Part shown: piece by piece, positions 1 to 6,459 of the stretch
Position numbering within the stretch: position 1 is the first letter of the stretch
Layout: each line of letters starts with the position of its first letter
DNA from: Thermoanaerobaculia bacterium
Lineage (GTDB): Bacteria > Acidobacteriota > Thermoanaerobaculia > UBA5066
Assembly (NCBI GenBank): GCA_017999215.1
Contig: JAGOBQ010000251.1
Span: 1-6,459 of the forward strand
Direction of reading: 5' to 3'
DNA: 6,459 nucleotides
Notes under the pieces: model-generated
The model's database searches: none
What the model saw: only the letters and a program-made list of their open reading frames with translations
What the model was told of the DNA's origin: nothing
Made by a program: the position numbers and the translations under genes

Positions 1-1
1 T

Positions 2-3000
2 TCGAAGAAGGGCTCGGCGGCGACGCCGTGCGGGGGCACGAGCGGCTTCACCTTCGACCTCTGCACCGTCAGCGGCAGCAGCTGCAGCGAGGGGAGCTAC
101 GCGGGAGTCGGCTTCGTGGCGACGAATCCGTTCCCCGCGACCGGGACCGGACTCGTCTCGATCCCGATGCCGCAGGAAGGGACGTACGGGGTCCGGATCC
201 GCTACAGCTATACGACCACGGGCAACTGCGGGGATGCGCTGACCGCCACCTGGCCCGACCAGGGGCAGTGGGCGCCGCTCACCGTCATCCGATCGGTCCC
301 GACGGTGAAGATCTTCAACTCGACGGGGACGACCGAGCTCTCCAAGTGGGCCGGTGCCTACTCGCTGTCGACGGGCCAGACGGCGCGCGCCTACGCCTAC
401 GTCAACGACGTTCGAGAGGCCGCCCTTCCGCAGGGCGCTTCGTTCATCCACACGAACACGGAGACGGGACAGGTCACCCAGATCGGGACGTCGCAGGGGG
501 CGAGCTTCTCGATCGCGACCCGCGGCGACTACATCGTCACGCTCCGCGGCTACGGCGTCGACGCGACGGCGAACCTCGCGGTCGAGGCGCCGCTCGGCGG
601 CGGGGGCGGGACGACCCCTCCGGCCCTCTCCATTTCCTCGATCTGGGCGAACCCGTCCGCGGTCGCCGTCGGGCAGACCGTCACGGTCTCGTGCAGCGCG
701 ACCGGCGGAACGAGCCCCTATTCCTACACCTTCGTCTTCGGGGACGGGACCCCGAACGTGACGAACTCCTCGGGCAACACCACGCACTCGTTCGACTCGG
801 AGGGGACGAAGACCGTTCGCTGCACGGCGACTGACAGCGCGAGCGCCACCCGTTCCGCCAGCGTCTTCGTCACCGTCGGGACGACCTCTTCGGGCACCTG
901 CGACTTCGTCATCAACGACAGCACCGGGGCGAAGCTCTCCTTCGACCCGTTCTCGCGCGCCTATGACGCGGTCAGCGGCCAGCCGCTGACGTTCGTGGCC
1001 TCGAACGTGACCGGGACGCCGAGCTGGGCGTTCGGGACCGGCGCCACGGCCGCCGGGAGCCCGGCGAGCTACACCTACACGATCACCGGTCTCGAGATGA
1101 AGACCTTCACGGCGACGCTGACGGCGGCGGGCGGCTGCTCGAAGAGCTACCCGGTCAACGTCTCTCCCTCGAGCGGCCAGAGCTTCCTCGACTTCGCCAT
1201 CGCGGACGCCGACACGGGCACGGCGCTCGCGCGCTCGGGAACGGTCTTCGGGCCGGCGACGGCGGGGCAGCGCCTCAAGTTCACCGCCAGCGGCGCCACG
1301 GGCGACGTCTCCTGGGTCTTCGGGGACGGGACCTCCTCCGCGGAGGCGAGCCCGGTCAAGGTCTACACCCCCGCCGTCGACGCGAGCTACACGGTCACGC
1401 TCACGAACGGGGCGAACCAGAAACAGTACTCCCTCAGCGTGAAGGGATCGACCGGAGCGCCCCTCACGGGGAACTACACCTACCAGTACGCCGACGGGAC
1501 GAACGTGAACCGTTCCGCCGTCGAGCCGAACAAGCCGATCCGCTTCACCGGCGCCGACCAGGCGACGACCTACACGTGGGACTTCGGCGACGGCACGCCG
1601 CTCGCGCAGGGGTCCCCGAAGGACTACTCGTTCACCCGCGGCGGGACCTTCGCCGTGAAGCTCACCGTGGCGCGCAACGGCGTGCCGGGAACGGTCTCGA
1701 CGGCCTCGCCGACCGTCTTCACCGTGAAGCCGCCGCCCGATCCGCTCCTCTGGGTCGCGGGCGGGATGGCCTACACGGACAACGGCGCGGGCGTGAAGTG
1801 GCAGTCCGACCTCTCGATCCACAACCCCGGAACGACGACGGCGACGGTGTCGCTCGCGTACGTCGCCGGAGCAACCTGGGACGGCGCGACGAAGGTCACC
1901 TGGATCCCGCAGGCGCTCGTCGCCGGCGAGACGAAGTCGTACACGAACGTCCTGAAGAGCCTCTTCCTTCTCGACCAGGGAGCCTGGGGCGTCGTCCTCG
2001 TCCGCGGCGACGAGATCCCGGTGCCGCCCGTCATCGTGAGCCGGACCTACAACGCCGCGAATGCCGACGAGGTCGGCACGTTCGGCCTCTCCGTTCCCGC
2101 CCTCTCGGTCGCCGGGGGCGTCCAGCCGCAGTCCGCCGGGGGAGGGAATGTCCTCGCCGGGCTGCGGCACGACGACGTCTTCCGCACGAACCTCGCGGTC
2201 GCGAACCTGAAGGGCGAGACCGCGGAGGTCGAGGTCGTCTTCCGCGACGTCAACGGGAACGTGCTCGGGGTGCCGGCGCTGATCACGGTCGAGGCGCGGG
2301 GCGTCAAGCAGATCGGCTCCGTCCTGTCGGCCCCGCCGGCCGCCGGCGGGGCGGCGATGGGCGGCGCGGGATACGCCACTCCGACGTCGGACTTCTCGGC
2401 CGAGGTGAAGCTCCGCAAGGGCTCCGGCATCTATCCGTACGCCACCGTCATCGACAACGGCACCGGCGACTCGATCGTCGTCACCCCGGCGCCGCGCCCC
2501 TCGCCCCGCCTCAGGCTCCCGGGCGTCGTCCGGGTCCAGGGGAAGAGCGGTCCGTTCTGGATGAGCGACGTGGCCGTCCTCAACCCGAGCGCGAAGGAGC
2601 GCCGAGTCCGCGTGACCTACTCCTACAAGAAGGTCGGCGCCGCCGGGCGGGCCACGATGGAGAACACGCTCGTCTTCAAGCCCTGGGAGATGAAGGTCGC
2701 CGTCGACTTCGTGAAGACCTGGCTCGGTCTCGATGCGAGCGACGTCGCCGGGTACGCCGACTCGTTCGTCGACATCGCGCCCGCCGCGGACGACGCCGCT
2801 CCGACGGAGAACCTCGTCGTCGTCGGCAAGACCTACATGGAGACGGCGAAGGGGTCGATCGGCCTCCAGCTCGACGGCTTCGCCTACGAGGACGGGATCA
2901 GCGCGCAGGGCTCCCGCCAGCGCGTCGTCCTCTCCGGGCTCGAGGCGAACAGGGACTATCGGACGAACCTGGCGCTCTTCCTGACGCCCGGCTCGACCGG

Positions 3001-3262
3001 AAGCGCACAGGTCGACGTCAGGGTCCTCGATTCCTTCGGCCGCGAGTCGAAGAAGATCTCTTCCGTCGGCCTGAACGCCGACGCGCCGTTCGTGCAGATC
3101 GGCAACGACAACCTCTTCGCCGGCCTGACGACCGGCGAGATGTCGCGCGCCACCATCGTGATCGACAACCCGCGCGGCACGGCCGTCGTCGGGGCGTACG
3201 CGACCGTGATCGACAACCGGTCCGAGGACGCGACGTTCGTCGCGGGCCAGCCGGCCCCGTAA
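2..3262 (+). CDS. Large secreted/surface protein with PKD-like domains and a duplicated C-terminal module (5' partial)
   Basis: The frame is open from base 2 with no start in view, so the gene begins upstream; 1086 residues are visible before the TAA at 3260-3262. The GTG at 116 is an internal Val codon, not a start. Seen in order (residues counted from base 2): a Cys-containing Gly/Ser/Thr-rich beta stretch (1-200, with C10, C21 and C28), a GGGGG-TTPP linker near 200-206, four PKD-like domains (about 207-579) with FGDG-type turns at 246, 344 (degenerate FGTG), 440 and 528, then two copies of a module of about 253 residues (580-1086). PKD domains are extracellular Ig-like folds that usually act as spacers or binding modules, so export is likely, but the signal peptide and any catalytic domain lie outside the window. 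I see no C-terminal membrane helix, LPXTG sorting motif or type IX signal. Substrate and role are unknown. Confidence is high for the gene and moderate for surface location. Confidence 0.9.
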   Translation, partial: SKKGSAATPCGGTSGFTFDLCTVSGSSCSEGSYAGVGFVATNPFPATGTGLVSIPMPQEGTYGVRIRYSYTTTGNCGDALTATWPDQGQWAPLTVIRSVPTVKIFNSTGTTELSKWAGAYSLSTGQTARAYAYVNDVREAALPQGASFIHTNTETGQVTQIGTSQGASFSIATRGDYIVTLRGYGVDATANLAVEAPLGGGGGTTPPALSISSIWANPSAVAVGQTVTVSCSATGGTSPYSYTFVFGDGTPNVTNSSGNTTHSFDSEGTKTVRCTATDSASATRSASVFVTVGTTSSGTCDFVINDSTGAKLSFDPFSRAYDAVSGQPLTFVASNVTGTPSWAFGTGATAAGSPASYTYTITGLEMKTFTATLTAAGGCSKSYPVNVSPSSGQSFLDFAIADADTGTALARSGTVFGPATAGQRLKFTASGATGDVSWVFGDGTSSAEASPVKVYTPAVDASYTVTLTNGANQKQYSLSVKGSTGAPLTGNYTYQYADGTNVNRSAVEPNKPIRFTGADQATTYTWDFGDGTPLAQGSPKDYSFTRGGTFAVKLTVARNGVPGTVSTASPTVFTVKPPPDPLLWVAGGMAYTDNGAGVKWQSDLSIHNPGTTTATVSLAYVAGATWDGATKVTWIPQALVAGETKSYTNVLKSLFLLDQGAWGVVLVRGDEIPVPPVIVSRTYNAANADEVGTFGLSVPALSVAGGVQPQSAGGGNVLAGLRHDDVFRTNLAVANLKGETAEVEVVFRDVNGNVLGVPALITVEARGVKQIGSVLSAPPAAGGAAMGGAGYATPTSDFSAEVKLRKGSGIYPYATVIDNGTGDSIVVTPAPRPSPRLRLPGVVRVQGKSGPFWMSDVAVLNPSAKERRVRVTYSYKKVGAAGRATMENTLVFKPWEMKVAVDFVKTWLGLDASDVAGYADSFVDIAPAADDAAPTENLVVVGKTYMETAKGSIGLQLDGFAYEDGISAQGSRQRVVLSGLEANRDYRTNLALFLTPGSTGSAQVDVRVLDSFGRESKKISSVGLNADAPFVQIGNDNLFAGLTTGEMSRATIVIDNPRGTAVVGAYATVIDNRSEDATFVAGQPAP
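620..1737 (+). repeat. Array of four PKD-like domains within the surface protein
   Basis: Four Ig-like units of about 85-95 residues, each marked by the PKD turn: FGDG at 737-748, FGTG at 1031-1042, FGDG at 1319-1330 and WDFGDG ending at 1594. Unit 1 has Cys at 692-694 and 821-823, positioned like the strand B/F disulfide of Ig folds. Unit 2 has Cys at 899-901 and 1136-1138 and has lost the Asp of the turn. Units 3 and 4 have no Cys. Units 2 and 3 share an extra N-terminal motif (D-F-x-I-x-D, then TG, GQ-x-L-x-F, SW-x-FG) that unit 1 lacks, and unit 4 resembles them more weakly. The array is therefore a mix of two subtypes and not four recent copies. Confidence 0.75.
1741..3259 (+). repeat. 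Tandem duplication of a ~253-residue beta-rich C-terminal module
   Basis: The C-terminal half is two copies in tandem (about 1741-2500 and 2501-3259). Matching landmarks: W-x-SDLSIHNPG at 1799-1831 with M-SDVAVLNPS at 2561-2590; FRTNLAVANLKG (RTNL from 2183) with YRTNLALFLTPG (RTNL from 2960); and an identical YATVIDN at 2438-2458 and 3197-3217. Spacings between copies are 253, 259 and 253 residues. Each copy also has two half-units, one opening with SD[LV]-x-[IV]-x-NP and the other with RTNLA, each followed by alternating beta-strand-like sequence. This resembles a repeat I associate with Acidobacteriota secreted proteins. I cannot assign it a named family or a function from sequence alone. 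Confidence 0.75.
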
Positions 3263-3286
3263 CGCCGGCCTGAAGAAAGACCCCCA

Positions 3287-3305
3287 AGCCCGAAACCGTC
3301 GGGCT
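3287..3305 (+). other. Small hairpin just after the surface-protein gene
   Basis: A perfect 7-bp inverted repeat, AGCCCGA (3287-3293) and TCGGGCT (3299-3305), encloses the 5-nt loop AACCG. It starts 24 nt after the TAA and has no T-run on either strand. It may help stop or protect the 3' end of the transcript ahead of the stronger terminator downstream. Confidence 0.55.
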
Positions 3306-3318
3306 CACCCCTCACATC

Positions 3319-3349
3319 GGCCCGGGCTCCCGCCCGGGCCAATTTTTTT
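3319..3349 (+). terminator. Rho-independent terminator of the surface-protein gene
   Basis: GGCCCGGGC (3319-3327) pairs perfectly with GCCCGGGCC (3332-3340) around a TCCC loop, giving a 9-bp all-GC stem. AA and seven T (3343-3349) follow on the plus strand. The placement, 56 nt after the TAA of the upstream gene, fits a terminator for that gene. On the minus strand the hairpin is not followed by a T-run, so it should not work equally well for the convergent membrane gene. Confidence 0.85.
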
Positions 3350-3367
3350 CCGGGCGGGCGCCCGGCC

Positions 3368-4885
3368 TCAGCGTCCGAGGTGCTGGAGAGCGTCGGTCGG
3401 GCTGAAGGAGTCCGTGAGGACGGGGACCCCGTCGGTCCGCAGCTCGCCCTCGTGGTACTCGCGGGCCCACTCGGCGATCGGAGGGTGGCGCAAGGCCGCG
3501 GCGAGGCGATCCCCCTCGGCGACGACACGCTCCTTCGAGAGACGGTCGCGGGAAGAGGAGGCGACGAGGATCGCGTTGCTCTGGAAGACCGGCTTCCCGG
3601 ACGAGAGCTCCGAAGAGAGGATCGCCACGGCCGGGAAGACCTCGCGGGCGGTACGGACGAACGACCAGAAGAGCCTCTGGTCCCGGCCCATCAGCGCGCC
3701 GACGAAGTTCGCGGAGAAGACGCCGTCCGGCGAGAGGCGCTCGCGGCAGAGCTCGAGGAACTCCCGCGTCGTCAGGTGGAACGGGAGGCTGTCGGAGAAG
3801 TAAGCGTCGAGGATGATCGCGTCCCAGGGACCCGTCTCCCTCTCGAGGACCGCGCGGCCGTCGCCGACGAGGACGCGGTCGTTGGCGTCGGGGCGGAAGG
3901 CGAAGTACTCCCCGGCGACGCGGACGACCTCCGGATCGATCTCGACCGAGGTCGTGGCGATCCCGGGCGCCTTCTCGGAGAGGAGGCGGGGGAGCATCCC
4001 GGTGCCGAGCCCGATGACGAAGGCGTTTCGGGCCGGCGTCTTCCGGAACAGGAGCGAGGCGGCGAGGCCGTCCGAATAGATTCGACCTTTCGCCATCCCG
4101 GAGGACCTGTTCACGAACCCCTGGGCGAGGTTGTTGAAGAAGAGGACGCGGCGAGGACCCTGGTCGACGACGAGGAGCCGGTGGTAGGCGGTTTCCTTCC
4201 GGAAGACGACCGTCCCGTCCGGCACGGGCGACGGCACGCGCTCCGGGCGAACGAGGAAGACCGCGGCCGCCGCGAAGACGCCGGCCGCCGCGATGCCGAG
4301 CCGCGCGGGAAGGCCGTCCCGGGAGGCGAAGGCGCCGCAGAGGACGAGCGTCGCGCCGACGCCGAAGAGGATCGGCTCGATCGGGAACGCCGGGATGAAG
4401 AGGAACGTCATCGAGAAGGTGCCGACGATCGACCCGGCCGTCGACAGGGCGGCGAGGGAGCCGGCCGTCTGCCCGATCGTCCCGACCTCGCGCGCGGCCA
4501 GGCGCGTCGCGAACGGGGAGACGGCCCCCATCAGGACGCTCGGCAGCGCGAAGATGAGGAGCGCGGCGAGGAGCGCCTGGAACCGGTCGGGGACCGGCGC
4601 GGCCGCGCAGAGGGCCAGGAGGGGCGCCGGGCGGGCGAGGAGGAGCCAGACGAGGAGGCCGGCTCCGACGAGGATCCCGCCGAGGAGCGACGCGCGGGGG
4701 CGGCGGTCGGCGAGGCGGCCGCCGAGCGCATAGCCGGCGGCGAGCGACGCCAGGAACGTCGTGATGAGCGAGCCCCAGACGAAGATCGAGGTGCCGAAGA
4801 CGGGGGCCATGACGCGGCTACCGGCGATCTCGAGGCCCATCAGGGCGGCTCCCGAGAGGAAGACGACGGTGTAGAGGCGGATCAC
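3368..4885 (-). CDS. Membrane-fused spermidine-synthase-like protein
   Basis: A 505-residue protein in two parts. Residues 1 to about 213 are hydrophobic with roughly seven candidate membrane helices (about 4-22, 32-55, 66-86, 103-123, 142-165, 169-187, 193-212), including the L-E-I-x-x-SR and GYALGGRLADR patterns usual in fused MFS/spermidine synthase proteins. Residues 225-505 form an aminopropyltransferase/SAM-dependent methyltransferase-type Rossmann domain: glycine loop VIGLGTGM (290-297), acidic VEIDP (314-318), GDGR (341-344), ILDAYFSD (358-365) and a C-terminal LTDSFSPTD (490-498). Soluble SpeE normally has a D-S/A-S-D-P-type catalytic loop, so true spermidine synthesis is uncertain; in this family the substrate is often unknown. 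The GTG start is fixed by an in-frame TAG four codons upstream, and starting at the next Met (residue 16) would break helix 1. No Shine-Dalgarno is obvious. No speD, speA or other polyamine gene is adjacent. It is convergent with the surface-protein gene and divergent from phoH. Confidence 0.9.
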   Translation of the reverse strand: MIRLYTVVFLSGAALMGLEIAGSRVMAPVFGTSIFVWGSLITTFLASLAAGYALGGRLADRRPRASLLGGILVGAGLLVWLLLARPAPLLALCAAAPVPDRFQALLAALLIFALPSVLMGAVSPFATRLAAREVGTIGQTAGSLAALSTAGSIVGTFSMTFLFIPAFPIEPILFGVGATLVLCGAFASRDGLPARLGIAAAGVFAAAAVFLVRPERVPSPVPDGTVVFRKETAYHRLLVVDQGPRRVLFFNNLAQGFVNRSSGMAKGRIYSDGLAASLLFRKTPARNAFVIGLGTGMLPRLLSEKAPGIATTSVEIDPEVVRVAGEYFAFRPDANDRVLVGDGRAVLERETGPWDAIILDAYFSDSLPFHLTTREFLELCRERLSPDGVFSANFVGALMGRDQRLFWSFVRTAREVFPAVAILSSELSSGKPVFQSNAILVASSSRDRLSKERVVAEGDRLAAALRHPPIAEWAREYHEGELRTDGVPVLTDSFSPTDALQHLGR

Positions 4886-4891
4886 CTTCGG

Positions 4892-4896
4892 ATTCT

Positions 4897-4897
<1 letters not shown>
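4892..4897 (-). promoter_or_regulatory. Probable -10 box for a leaderless transcript of the membrane gene
   Basis: On the minus strand TAGAAT (5 of 6 matches to TATAAT) lies exactly 6 nt upstream of the GTG at 4885, so transcription would begin at or next to the start codon. That is the layout of leaderless genes in several bacterial phyla. The -35 region is poor (best match about CGGTCA with a 16-bp spacer). The absence of a Shine-Dalgarno before the GTG agrees with this reading. It is inferred from sequence only. Confidence 0.45.
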
Positions 4898-5970
<1,073 letters not shown>

Positions 5971-5976
5971 CCGGAC

Positions 5977-6459
5977 GTGGGCAAAGAGCCTCCAGCGCGG
6001 TCCGGCGTTCGCCCGCCTCTTCCCGCGCCACGCGTCGACGTGAGCTCCGCGGTCCGAATCGGGCCATCCGTCCGCCGCGTCGCCGCGTGGGCGGAGGCCG
6101 TCCTCGCCGCCGCCGCTCCGAGGCGGGCCGCGTCCGTCTCCGTCCTCCTCTGCGGCGACGCCCGGATGCGGCGCCTGAACCGGGAGTTCCGGAGGATCGA
6201 CCGTCCCACGGACGTCCTCTCGTTCCCGGCGGAGCTGCCGGGGCTCCTCGGCGACGTCGCGATCGACGTCCCGTACGCCGCCCGCCAGGCGCGCCGGCGC
6301 GGTCACGCCCTCGAGAGGGAGGTGCAGCTCCTCCTCGTGCACGGGGTCCTCCACCTGCTCGGGCACGACCACGAGACCGACCGCGGGGAGATGTTCCGGC
6401 TGCAGCGTCGGCTCGTCGCGCGCGTCTTCGGCGCCGGCCCTGACGGCGTCCCGGAGGAC
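5977..6459 (+). CDS. ybeY: Endoribonuclease YbeY, rRNA maturation factor (3' partial)
   Basis: A metal-dependent single-strand endoribonuclease that acts in 16S rRNA 3'-end maturation and late 70S quality control (family knowledge). The frame is open from the GTG at 5977 through the window end, giving 161 residues with no stop yet. The diagnostic HGVLHLLGHDH is at residues 122-132, with H122, H126 and H132 as the expected Zn ligands. The other signature, LNREFRRIDRPTDVLSF, is at 67-83 and includes the conserved Arg72, followed by GDVAID (92-97). These span the whole usual domain of about 150 residues, so probably only a short tail is missing. GTG 5977 is chosen because it follows the phoH stop by 6 nt, with a weak GGAAGAAG (5958-5965) upstream; GTG 6040 is an alternative that would remove a Pro/Arg-rich leader of 21 residues. 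The gene is in the same frame as phoH, separated by TAG, and is probably translationally coupled to it. Confidence 0.92.
   Translation, partial: MGKEPPARSGVRPPLPAPRVDVSSAVRIGPSVRRVAAWAEAVLAAAAPRRAASVSVLLCGDARMRRLNREFRRIDRPTDVLSFPAELPGLLGDVAIDVPYAARQARRRGHALEREVQLLLVHGVLHLLGHDHETDRGEMFRLQRRLVARVFGAGPDGVPED

Noticed and set aside
28..834. 268-codon plus-strand frame overlapping the start of the surface-protein gene
   Set aside because: Arg/Gly/His-rich shadow with no recognisable sequence. The PKD turn and Cys pair are seen only in the other frame.
2..3262. PKD/beta-sandwich protein as part of a defence, toxin or contact-dependent system
   Set aside because: No toxin, nuclease, RHS/YD repeat or immunity-like gene is visible. 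The next gene is convergent and unrelated, and the protein's N-terminus is missing, so such a role would be speculation.
1576..3273. 565-codon plus-strand frame overlapping the end of the surface-protein gene
   Set aside because: Extremely Arg-rich frame-shifted reading of the duplicated module. The repeat landmarks are conserved only in the frame starting at base 2.
3350..3365. GC palindrome (CCGGG...CCCGG) as a terminator for the minus-strand gene
   Set aside because: The stem is only 5 bp and no T-run follows it on the minus strand, so there is too little support to call it a terminator.

Overview
The window looks like a piece of a GC-rich bacterial chromosome, most likely from Acidobacteriota (Thermoanaerobaculia or Holophagae type). 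That placement is an inference from two things: codons end almost always in G or C, and the first gene carries a kind of C-terminal repeat that I associate with large secreted proteins of that phylum. No rRNA, tRNA, CRISPR array, insertion sequence or phage gene is visible. The window is densely coding, with only short gaps.

Layout. Positions 2-3262 (+) hold the 3' part of a long gene for a secreted or surface protein: an unidentified beta-rich N-terminal stretch, four PKD-like beta-sandwich domains, then a tandem duplication of about 253 residues. It ends in a TAA followed by two hairpins, the second a good Rho-independent terminator. Convergent to it, 3368-4885 (-) encodes a membrane protein fused to a spermidine-synthase-like methyltransferase-fold domain. 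Divergent from that gene, an apparent operon runs to the right edge: a PhoH/YbeZ-family ATPase (ORF 4897-5970) and, 6 nt later, the endoribonuclease YbeY (5977-6459, cut by the window end).

How the genes relate. Only phoH/ybeZ and ybeY form a recognised functional pair (rRNA maturation and ribosome quality control). The surface protein and the aminopropyltransferase-like membrane protein look like independent transcription units.

I see no convincing undescribed multi-gene system. The most interesting spots are small. The divergent start region at 4883-4984 is very compact: the membrane gene looks leaderless (GTG immediately after a TAGAAT -10 box), and the only canonical start of the phoH ORF lies upstream of that ORF's own promoter. 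This raises the possibility of a non-canonical ATC start at 4963 behind a well-placed Shine-Dalgarno. The duplicated C-terminal module of the surface protein is also worth defining as a domain family.
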